Source: JALENY01 sp036310185
GTDB taxonomy: Bacteria; Bacillota; Clostridia; Lachnospirales; Lachnospiraceae
Reading direction: 5' to 3'
NCBI GenBank assembly: GCA_036310185.1
Contig: JAXJSH010000016.1
Location: forward strand, 1 to 22,986
DNA length: 22,986 nucleotides
Shown here: positions 1 to 5,732 of the stretch, piece by piece
Numbering within the stretch: position 1 is the stretch's first letter
Layout: every line of letters begins with the position of its first letter
Notes under the pieces: generated by a model
Told to the model about the DNA's origin: nothing
Databases searched by the model: none
What the model saw: the letters and a program-made list of their open reading frames with translations, nothing else
Position numbers and translations under genes: made by a program

Positions 1-12
1 GACTATAATAAC

Positions 13-75
13 AGAAGGTACAGGATAAAACAATCTGACGGATAATACATCAGAATAATTTATACTGTGCCTTCT
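13..75. repeat. Compound (nested) inverted repeat
   Basis: The arms at 13–29 and 59–75 pair at 16 of 17 positions, counting one G-U wobble and one mismatch. A second 5-bp stem (TCTGA at 34–38, TCAGA at 50–54) sits inside the loop. The right arm runs into four T residues, so in RNA this could act as a terminator. The two-storey shape resembles the element at 5477–5550, though the sequences differ. It could be a terminator of an upstream gene, a small palindromic repeat element or part of an RNA gene; I cannot decide between these. Confidence 0.5.
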
Positions 76-335
76 TTTAATTTGCGTAAAAATGAAGAAA
101 AAAGAAGCGTAGAAAGTTACGATTTACAATATATAAAGCAAATTTTTCAGTAGCGGTACATATGTGTAGATTGTACTTTCATGGCAAAACAACATCACCC
201 CATTTAGAAGCTATTATCGCAAAAAATTTAATACCAATACGAACAGAACGCCATTATCCTCGAAAACTGACTGTAAAAGTATTCCACAGCTTCTTGTATA
301 GAGTAGCATAAAATAAGCGAATTGAATAATATTTC

Positions 336-365
336 AAAGCAGAATTTTCACACTTCTGCTTTTTT
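336..365 (+). terminator. Intrinsic terminator, plus strand
   Basis: A perfect 9-bp stem (AAAGCAGAA at 336–344, TTCTGCTTT at 354–362) has a 9-nt loop and ends in a run of six T residues (360–365). It would stop plus-strand transcription. No gene precedes it in the window. Confidence 0.7.
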
Positions 366-382
366 GTGATGCCCTAAAAAGG

Positions 383-421
383 AAAATAGAGATTGAAGAT
401 TCGTTTCCTTCAACCTCTATT
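383..421 (-). terminator. Intrinsic terminator of the rubrerythrin operon
   Basis: On the minus strand, 408–421 and 385–398 form a stem of about 14 bp with a single G-U pair (414/392) and a 9-nt loop. It is followed by U residues (386–383), two C and a second U-run. The mismatch on the plus strand becomes a wobble on the minus strand, which points to minus-strand function. It lies about 110 bp after the stop codon of the minus-strand rubrerythrin gene and is its likely end point. Confidence 0.7.
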
Positions 422-529
422 ACTTAAGAACCGCATATTTACAATGTTAACTTAATGACATTGGGCATTAGCCGATTCCCTCCTTTGATAAAGCATTATT
501 TCGTAAAGTAAGAGACTGAACTCCTTCTT

Positions 530-1066
530 TTAGTAGTTTGTTGCACGTCTTTCGAAGTGAGCCTGCGGATGAGCGCATACCGGGCATACGTCAGGAGCAT
601 CTTCTGCTGTGTGAACGTAACCGCAGTTGCGGCATTTCCATCCCTGAGGAGCATCGCCTTTGAAGGTGTTGCCAGCTTTGAAGTTTTCCAGGAGTTTCAG
701 GTATCTCTCTTCATGTCTTGCTTCAACGGAAGCCACACCGGCAAATTTTACAGCCAGTTCATGGAAGCCTTCTTCTTCTGCTTCTCTGGCCATACGTGCA
801 TACATATCAGTGTGCTCGTAGTTTTCACCTGCAGCAGCGTCTGCCAGGTTTTCTGCTACATCACCGATTCCGTGGAATTCTTTGAACCACATTTTTGCGT
901 GTTCTTTTTCCTGATCAGCAGTCTCTAAAAAGATGGCTGCCATCTGTTCATAACCAGCTTTTTTTGCAGCTGATGCATAATAAGTATATTTATTTCTTGC
1001 CTGGGATTCGCCTGAAAACGCTTCCATCAGGTTTTTTTCTGTTTTGGTTCCGGCATATTTAGACAT
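530..1066 (-). CDS. rbr: Rubrerythrin
   Basis: A 178-aa non-haem diiron protein that reduces hydrogen peroxide to water in the cytoplasm of anaerobes, taking electrons through its own rubredoxin centre. The N-terminal ferritin-like four-helix domain (about 1–135) shows the expected carboxylate and histidine ligands, including E20 and E53xxH56, with further Glu around 95–99 and E115–H118. The C-terminal rubredoxin domain has two CxxC knuckles (C145/C148 and C161/C164). Length and order are those of classical rubrerythrin. A strong ribosome binding site (GAGGAGG) precedes the ATG. It is the second gene after the reverse rubrerythrin, about 90 bp downstream, and I see no clear promoter of its own, so it is probably co-transcribed from the operator-bearing promoter near 1756–1815. 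Confidence 0.95.
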   Translation of the reverse strand: MSKYAGTKTEKNLMEAFSGESQARNKYTYYASAAKKAGYEQMAAIFLETADQEKEHAKMWFKEFHGIGDVAENLADAAAGENYEHTDMYARMAREAEEEGFHELAVKFAGVASVEARHEERYLKLLENFKAGNTFKGDAPQGWKCRNCGYVHTAEDAPDVCPVCAHPQAHFERRATNY

Positions 1067-1107
1067 ATCTTTTCCTCCTCTTTTTGAATGAAAATTTTTA
1101 TCTTTTT

Positions 1108-1126
1108 ACAATCTGCAGCAGATTGT
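1108..1126. repeat. 9-1-9 palindrome between the two rubrerythrin genes
   Basis: ACAATCTGC at 1108–1116 and GCAGATTGT at 1118–1126 are perfect inverted repeats around a single base. In RNA this folds as a short hairpin without a U-tract on the minus strand, so it is not a convincing terminator. It could be an mRNA processing or stability element between the cistrons, or a protein-binding site. Confidence 0.5.
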
Positions 1127-1157
1127 CGGGGTACAGCAATTTACGAAAAACTGCAGT

Positions 1158-1700
1158 TTAGCCAAAGTATCTCTCTAACAGGCCTTTGAATGCCTTTCCG
1201 TGACGGGCTTCATCTCTTGCCATTTCATGAACGGTGTCGTGAATTGCGTCAAGACCGGCTTCTTTTGCGCGTTTTGCCAGATCGAATTTACCAGCGGTTG
1301 CACCGTTTTCTGCGTCTACACGCATTTCCAGGTTTTTCTTTGTGCTGTCTGTTACCACTTCACCAAGAAGTTCTGCAAATTTAGCTGCATGTTCTGCTTC
1401 TTCGTAAGCAGCTTTTTCCCAGTAGAGACCGATTTCCGGATAGCCTTCTCTGTGAGCTACACGAGCCATAGCCAGGTACATACCTACTTCAGAGCATTCA
1501 CCTTCGAAGTTGGCTCTTAAATCAGCGATAATGTCTTCGCTTACGCCTTTTGCCACACCGACCACATGTTCCGCAGCCCAGGTCATTTCGCCTTTCTGTT
1601 CTGTAAATTTATCAGCCGGAACTTTACATACCGGGCAGAATTCCGGTGCGGAATCTCCTTCATGAACATAACCACATACACTACATACAAATTTTGCCAT
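1158..1700 (-). CDS. Reverse rubrerythrin (rubredoxin domain first)
   Basis: A 180-aa peroxide-scavenging diiron protein with domain order opposite to its neighbour. The rubredoxin-like domain is at the N-terminus (C6/C9 and C22/C25), and the ferritin-like domain occupies about 50–180, with ExxH-type ligand sets in the helices (EEAEHAAK near 100–107 and DEARHGKA near 163–170). Reverse rubrerythrins in clostridia act as the terminal part of NADH peroxidase systems; that function is known for the family and not proven here. The ATG is preceded by AAAGGAG. It is the first gene after the PerR-type operator and promoter (1756–1815), so it should be induced when PerR is oxidised. Confidence 0.92.
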   Translation of the reverse strand: MAKFVCSVCGYVHEGDSAPEFCPVCKVPADKFTEQKGEMTWAAEHVVGVAKGVSEDIIADLRANFEGECSEVGMYLAMARVAHREGYPEIGLYWEKAAYEEAEHAAKFAELLGEVVTDSTKKNLEMRVDAENGATAGKFDLAKRAKEAGLDAIHDTVHEMARDEARHGKAFKGLLERYFG

Positions 1701-1755
1701 ATTTTTGTTCTCCTTTACTTATATAATTTATTTTGCCATATTTAATTTTTTGTTT

Positions 1756-1783
1756 ATCAGTAATAATAGTAATTATTACTGAT
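1756..1783 (-). promoter_or_regulatory. PerR-type operator of the rubrerythrin operon
   Basis: A perfect 12-bp inverted repeat (1756–1767 and 1772–1783, 4-bp spacer) contains the 15-mer TAGTAATTATTACTG at 1767–1781, a 6-1-6 palindrome around T1774 resembling Per boxes. The same 15-mer with one change occurs at the perR promoter (2283–2297). AGTAAT half-sites recur, so two overlapping sites may exist. It lies immediately downstream of the −10 box at 1787–1792, suited to blocking initiation. Confidence 0.75.
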
Positions 1784-1786
1784 TTT

Positions 1787-1815
1787 AATTTAACATATAC
1801 ATGCCGGTTTGTCAA
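1787..1815 (-). promoter_or_regulatory. Promoter of the rubrerythrin operon
   Basis: On the minus strand a perfect TTGACA −35 (1810–1815) is followed after 17 bp by a weaker TAAATT −10 (1787–1792). The operator abuts the −10 on its downstream side, and the first gene starts about 90 bp further on. Confidence 0.65.
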
Positions 1816-1878
1816 TATGTTTTGATATATTTTTTCAAAAACACTTGCTTTTTCTGAAAGTTCTAAGAAAATATTTCC

Positions 1879-2262
1879 TTAATTCAGACATTGGTCGCAG
1901 GTTCCATAAAAGAAAATGGTGTGACCTTCAATCTGGCCGCTGAAATCCTTTTCTGTTATCTGTGGATCATAATCCGGAATGTGGGTGGGCATGTCGATCA
2001 CCCTTCCGCATTTGTGACAGATAAAATGGTTATGAGGCTTCGTGTTGCCGTCGTAATGTTCTTTTCCGTCCCCGGCGGTTATTTTTCTGATTTCTCCCAG
2101 ATCGCTGAGCAGTCCCAGATTGCGGTAAACAGTTCCAAGGCTGATATTTGGATAAATCAGTTTGATATTTTCATATACTACGTCGGCAGTGGGGTGGTCA
2201 TAACGGTCGGCCAGAAATTGTTTAATGGATTCGCGCTGTCGGCTGTATTTTAATGTAGCCAT
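1879..2262 (-). CDS. perR: PerR-type peroxide-sensing repressor (Fur family)
   Basis: A 127-aa Fur-family repressor. An N-terminal winged helix (about 5–70) precedes a metal-binding dimerisation domain. All five residues matching the Fe/Mn sensing site of Bacillus subtilis PerR are present: H23, D71, H77, H79 and D90. The Asp at position 90, where Fur proteins usually have Glu, favours PerR over Fur. The structural zinc site is C82xxC85 and C122xxC125. I chose the ATG at 2262 because AAAGGAGG lies just upstream and family proteins begin here; an upstream in-frame ATG at 2397 would translate through the promoter. Its own promoter carries the same operator as the rubrerythrin operon, so it is probably autoregulated and controls the downstream peroxidases. 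Confidence 0.9.
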   Translation of the reverse strand: MATLKYSRQRESIKQFLADRYDHPTADVVYENIKLIYPNISLGTVYRNLGLLSDLGEIRKITAGDGKEHYDGNTKPHNHFICHKCGRVIDMPTHIPDYDPQITEKDFSGQIEGHTIFFYGTCDQCLN

Positions 2263-2282
2263 ACAAACCTCCTTTCCAATAA

Positions 2283-2297
2283 TAGTAATTGTTACTG
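2283..2297 (-). promoter_or_regulatory. PerR-type operator upstream of perR
   Basis: The 15-mer TAGTAATTGTTACTG differs by one base from the operator core at 1767–1781. Its half-sites AGTAAT and GTTACT flank a central T. It lies between the −10 box (2306–2311) and the ribosome binding site, where bound repressor would block its own gene. Confidence 0.7.
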
Positions 2298-2305
2298 TTT
2301 CTTTT

Positions 2306-2334
2306 ATTTTAATATGAAAGCATGGACATGTCAA
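2306..2334 (-). promoter_or_regulatory. perR promoter
   Basis: The minus strand has a perfect TTGACA −35 (2329–2334), a 17-bp spacer and a TAAAAT −10 (2306–2311). The start point would fall inside or beside the operator at 2283–2297. Confidence 0.7.
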
Positions 2335-2436
2335 GCAGAAATCGTTATAATGATGAAAAAAATGATAGTATAATGAGAAAATTGATATTAAATACACAAA
2401 GGATTTGTGAGAATATTATTATAAGAAATTACGACT

Positions 2437-3153
2437 ATGGAGAAGATTATGGATAAACTATATATTGTAATACCTGCTTATAATGAAGAAGAGATGATTA
2501 CGACGGTAATTGATCAGTGGCATCAGGTTGCTGTTTCAGTCGGACCGGAGAGCCGGCTTGTGGTCATTGATGATGGAAGCAAAGATCATACTTATGAAAT
2601 TATAAAAAATTGTGAGAAGAAATATCCTCAGCTCATAGCTCTTACAAAAGAAAACGAAGGACATGGTGCTACGATCCGGTACGGTTATAAATATGCCATC
2701 GAGCAGGGGGCGGACTATATTTTCCAGACGGATTCGGATGGTCAGACATTGCCGGAAGAATTTCCTCAGTTCTGGAGACGCAGAAACCGTGCCGCAATGA
2801 TTATCGGACACCGTGCCCGCCGCGAGGATGGCTTCAGCCGATATGTGGTGACGAAGGTGCTGAAATATGTGCTGCTGGCTGTTTTTCATGTAAAAGTGAC
2901 GGATGCGAATACACCGTTTCGTTTGATGAAAGCAAGTGTGCTGAAAGAACAGATGCACCTGATTCCGGAAAAATATAATCTTACAAATGTGCTGATCAGC
3001 GTTATTTTTGTAAAAAAGAAACTGGGTGTAGAGTACCTGCCGATTACATTCCGTCCGAGACAGGGTGGTGTGAATTCAATTAATATTCCAAAGATCACAA
3101 AACTGGGAATCAAAGCGCTGCAGGACTTTCGGAAACTGAGCAAAACATTTTAA
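2437..3153 (+). CDS. GT2 glycosyltransferase, DPM1-like
   Basis: A 238-aa family 2 glycosyltransferase, probably acting at the cytoplasmic face of the membrane to transfer a sugar from a nucleotide donor. The start VIPAYNEEE, then VIDDGSKD and the DxD-type QTDSDGQ (near 98–104) are the nucleotide-sugar and metal-binding motifs of polyprenyl-phosphate (dolichol-phosphate-mannose-synthase-like) enzymes. No transmembrane segment is evident, so it resembles the soluble DPM1 type and not forms with membrane tails. The start is uncertain: ATG at 2437 lacks a good ribosome binding site, and ATG at 2449 (giving MDKLYIV) matches family N-termini but its purine-rich stretch is only about 3 nt away. The next gene, 63 bp on, is a large predicted GT-C-type membrane protein, which suggests donor synthesis and use in one pathway. 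The sugar and acceptor are unknown. Confidence 0.85.
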   Translation: MEKIMDKLYIVIPAYNEEEMITTVIDQWHQVAVSVGPESRLVVIDDGSKDHTYEIIKNCEKKYPQLIALTKENEGHGATIRYGYKYAIEQGADYIFQTDSDGQTLPEEFPQFWRRRNRAAMIIGHRARREDGFSRYVVTKVLKYVLLAVFHVKVTDANTPFRLMKASVLKEQMHLIPEKYNLTNVLISVIFVKKKLGVEYLPITFRPRQGGVNSINIPKITKLGIKALQDFRKLSKTF

Positions 3154-3189
3154 ATTAAAGGAAAGGGACGAAAGAGATACATAGCCGGA

Positions 3190-3207
3190 TCCTGCGATAG
3201 AGCAGGA
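3190..3207 (+). promoter_or_regulatory. Hairpin covering the ribosome binding site of the DUF2298 gene
   Basis: TCCTGC at 3190–3195 pairs with GCAGGA at 3202–3207 across a 6-nt loop. The right arm contains most of the CAGGAG ribosome binding site that serves the ATG at 3217, so the fold would hide it. The short stem makes control by this hairpin only a possibility. Confidence 0.4.
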
Positions 3208-3216
3208 GCGAACGGA

Positions 3217-5445
3217 ATGTATCTTAATGGTATTTGTATGGCTTTTTTAATATGGTATCTTGTAGTAACGGTGATCGGAATCGGTTTTATGCCGTTGACG
3301 AACCGGCTTTTTTCGCGCTTTCGTGACGGCGGGTGGATTTTTGCAAAATCCATTGGAATTTTCCTGTCCGGTTATGTTATGTGGGTGTTATCCTGCCTGC
3401 ATGTTCTGAAGTTTTCCAGTTTCAACTGTATTCTTGTACTGGCCGTGTGTATTGTTCTCAATTTATTGTATGCCTGTTTTAATAAGAAAAAGAATAAAGT
3501 CTGGATTGGAAAGATGGATATGCGCCTGATTCTGATTGAAGAGGTGCTGTTTCTGCTGGTGTTTGGCTTCTGGACATATGTGGTCTGCTTTGATCCGGCA
3601 GCCTATGGAACGGAAAAATTCATGGATTATGGATTTATGACGACCATGATGCGCGCGGATTATCTTCCGGCAGCGGATACCTGGTACTCCGGTGAGACGA
3701 TCAATTATTATTATGGCGGTCAGTATCTGGCTGTTTATCTGACAAAAGTGACAGGCGTGGGTGCCGGTAACGGTTACAGTCTCATGCGTGCCATGATTGG
3801 GCCCTTTGCTTTTATGCTTCCGTTTTCCATTGTTTATCAGCTGCTGTACAGCCTGCAGACCCGCGTGCGGGAGCGTGTGTGGACAAAATGGTGCATGTTT
3901 GGAGGCATTGTCTCCGGTTTTGCCGTTTCCTTTTGCGGAAATATGCATTATGTGATCTATCGTCTTGGAAAACTGCTGGTGAGCAAAATTACGGGAACGG
4001 AACTGGAACAGTATTACTATTATTATCCGAATTCTACCAGATACATCGGACATGACCCGGTGGTGGAGACGGACAAGACCATACATGAGTTTCCTTCTTA
4101 CTCTCTGGTCGTAGGAGATCTGCATGCCCATATGGTCAATCTCATGTTTGTGCTGGTGGTTGTGGGAATCGCGCTTGCCTGGTCGCTGCGCTGTGAAGAT
4201 AAGAAAAATACGCCGTATCCGAAGGATGCGAAGATGAGTACGATCCTCAAAAAAGCGCTGCTGCAGCCGGAAATCTTTTTTATTGGATTTTTCACCGGCA
4301 TTTTCCGCTGGACAAACTTCTGGGATTTCCCTATTTATTTTGTTGTGGGGGGCTGCGTGGTATTTTTTATGAATATCTGTATTTATCGCAAGTCGTTAAA
4401 GCAGTATGCCATTACCACATTTTTACAGGCGGCGGAAGTTCTGGCAATCGGCTGGGCGGCCAGTTTGCCGTTTACATCAACTTTTGATGCGATGGCCGGC
4501 AAGATTCAATTGACACACAGTCATTCGGCCTTTTACCAGCTGCTGGTGCTCTGGGGACTGCCTTTTGCCATCTGTATCGGATTTGTGATTTTCTGTATCC
4601 GGTCTTATTGCAAACGGAAATCCGCCGGTTATGTTTCAAATGTAGAAGTGGTGGACGGCAAGCCGAAGAAAAAAAGTTTTATCGGATTTTTCTGTCATCT
4701 GCAGGTTCCGGATCTGTTCGTTCTGCTTATGAGCCTCTGCGCTATGGGACTGATCATTATGCCGGAAATCATTTATGTGGAAGATATTTATACCACAAGT
4801 TATCGTGCAAACACCATGTTTAAGATGACTTATCAGGGATTCATGCTGTTTGGCATCTGTATGGCATATATTCTGATGCGGGCTTTGATGCTGGCCGGAA
4901 AAGGAGTGAAGGCGCTGGCAGTGATCGGACTGGCCTGTCTTGCACTGACAGCCGGATATGGTGTAAATGCAATTAATTCAAAATACGGTAATATTTTTGA
5001 TCTGAGCCGTTTCAAGGGTCTGGATGCATCGGTCTTTGTGGAAGATTCTTTCCCGCGGGATCTGGATGCCATCAACTGGCTGAATGAAAATGTGGAAGGA
5101 CAGCCGGTGGTGCTGGAGGCAAACGGAGACAGTTACACCGGTTATGAGCGTGTGTCTGTGGCAACAGGACTGCCCACCGTATCGGGCTGGTATGTGCACG
5201 AGTGGCTGTGGCGCAATGATACCGCCGCGTTGAATGCCCGTGTAGCCGATATACAGACAATTTATACTTCCACAGATAGAACAACTGTGTTGGATCTGAT
5301 TGATAAATATGATATCAGCTATATTTATATCGGAACGCTTGAGCGGGAAAAATTCCCCAATGTGAATGATTCTCTTCTGCAGGAAATCGGAACGGTGGCA
5401 TATTCCAACGGAATTGATACCTATATAATGAAGGTTGGAGATTAA
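3217..5445 (+). CDS. DUF2298 multi-spanning membrane protein (predicted GT-C-type glycosyltransferase)
   Basis: A 742-aa integral membrane protein of the DUF2298 family, best known from archaea and Chloroflexi and generally predicted to be GT-C-like. There are many hydrophobic segments (for example about 8–27, 43–66, 69–88, 104–124, 192–215 and 306–323) separated by loops. Family signatures visible are ETINYYYGGQY (160–170), HEFPSYSLVVGDLHAHM (290–306, acidic and His residues in a putative active loop), RWTNFWDFP (near 355–365) and YRANTMFK (near 529–536). A soluble C-terminal region (about 590–742) contains TGLPTVSGWYVHEW. The start is set by CAGGAG 8 nt upstream of the ATG; a second ATG at codon 8 is possible. 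With the preceding GT2 protein it probably forms a lipid-linked sugar pathway. No member's chemistry can be assigned from sequence alone. Confidence 0.85.
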   Translation: MYLNGICMAFLIWYLVVTVIGIGFMPLTNRLFSRFRDGGWIFAKSIGIFLSGYVMWVLSCLHVLKFSSFNCILVLAVCIVLNLLYACFNKKKNKVWIGKMDMRLILIEEVLFLLVFGFWTYVVCFDPAAYGTEKFMDYGFMTTMMRADYLPAADTWYSGETINYYYGGQYLAVYLTKVTGVGAGNGYSLMRAMIGPFAFMLPFSIVYQLLYSLQTRVRERVWTKWCMFGGIVSGFAVSFCGNMHYVIYRLGKLLVSKITGTELEQYYYYYPNSTRYIGHDPVVETDKTIHEFPSYSLVVGDLHAHMVNLMFVLVVVGIALAWSLRCEDKKNTPYPKDAKMSTILKKALLQPEIFFIGFFTGIFRWTNFWDFPIYFVVGGCVVFFMNICIYRKSLKQYAITTFLQAAEVLAIGWAASLPFTSTFDAMAGKIQLTHSHSAFYQLLVLWGLPFAICIGFVIFCIRSYCKRKSAGYVSNVEVVDGKPKKKSFIGFFCHLQVPDLFVLLMSLCAMGLIIMPEIIYVEDIYTTSYRANTMFKMTYQGFMLFGICMAYILMRALMLAGKGVKALAVIGLACLALTAGYGVNAINSKYGNIFDLSRFKGLDASVFVEDSFPRDLDAINWLNENVEGQPVVLEANGDSYTGYERVSVATGLPTVSGWYVHEWLWRNDTAALNARVADIQTIYTSTDRTTVLDLIDKYDISYIYIGTLEREKFPNVNDSLLQEIGTVAYSNGIDTYIMKVGD

Positions 5446-5476
5446 AAAACTGATTCATTAAGAGATAAAAGAAACA

Positions 5477-5550
5477 AAAACCCTGTGTTTGACAAAACCA
5501 TCATGGCATTTTCTATGTGCGATGCCAAAGGATGTCAGACGCAGGGTTTT
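5477..5550. terminator. Large compound hairpin, probable bidirectional terminator or repeat element
   Basis: The arms at 5477–5493 and 5534–5550 pair over 17 positions (two G-U wobbles). Inside, a second perfect stem TGGCAT/ATGCCA (5504–5509 and 5522–5527) closes a 12-nt loop. The outer stem begins with A and ends with T residues, so it can act as a terminator for the DUF2298 gene in the plus direction; the minus strand would also give a U-run. Its size and two-stem structure are more than a usual terminator needs. Confidence 0.6.
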
Positions 5551-5589
5551 CCAATGGGCTGGGAATCTTCTGTGAAGAAAGGGAACCCC

Positions 5590-5618
5590 TTGAAAAGAAA
5601 AGGAAAAATGTGTATACT
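5590..5618 (+). promoter_or_regulatory. metG promoter
   Basis: TTGAAA (5590–5595) and TATACT (5613–5618) are separated by exactly 17 bp. Transcription would start near 5625 and give a leader of about 110 nt before metG. Confidence 0.6.
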
Positions 5619-5629
5619 ATACTTTATCT

Positions 5630-5678
5630 GCAATGCGCGGACAGATGATAAGAAATGTATGACTTTTTGGCGCATTGC
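5630..5678 (+). promoter_or_regulatory. Leader hairpin upstream of metG
   Basis: GCAATGCGC (5630–5638) pairs perfectly with GCGCATTGC (5670–5678), leaving a 31-nt loop. It is placed just after the predicted start of transcription and 54 nt before the start codon. There is no T-box signature and no U-tract directly after the stem, so I cannot assign a riboswitch class. It may be a 5′ mRNA stabiliser or a protein-binding leader. Confidence 0.45.
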
Positions 5679-5732
5679 GTTCCCGTACAGTATATTTTCT
5701 ATTTGAAATAAATTTTTTGGAGGAGATGTGTG

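Larger units (their letters stand above)
1..529. other. Gene-free region at window start
   Basis: I can support no gene in this 529-base stretch. It is A+T-rich and broken by stops in all frames. The longest open stretch worth naming, about 170–301 on the plus strand, has no ATG or GTG start, no ribosome binding site and no recognisable family. The stretch holds a compound hairpin (13–75), a plus-strand terminator (336–365) and a minus-strand terminator (383–421), listed separately. The plus-strand terminator implies a transcript coming from the left, either from a gene outside the window or from an RNA or decayed gene within 1–335. Confidence 0.6.

Noticed and set aside
170..301. An open stretch of about 43 codons on the plus strand in the gene-free region
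   Set aside because: It has no ATG, GTG or TTG start in frame at a ribosome binding site and I cannot match it to a transposase or other family.
2369..2374. TATAAT as a −10 box for the GT2 gene
   Set aside because: No acceptable −35 lies at 16–18 bp upstream, and A+T-rich sequence here gives such hexamers by chance. The real promoter of this gene is not resolved.
5485..5706. A 73-codon plus-strand frame upstream of metG
   Set aside because: It runs through the compound hairpin, the metG promoter and the leader stem, has no ribosome binding site and resembles no family.
5656..5712. A possible 18-codon leader peptide before metG
   Set aside because: It has no ribosome binding site, no methionine codons after the start and no attenuator-like terminator behind it.
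5619..5732. T-box or S-adenosylmethionine riboswitch in the metG leader
   Set aside because: The leader is short, lacks the T-box sequence and the multi-stem core of SAM riboswitches, and has no terminator before the gene.
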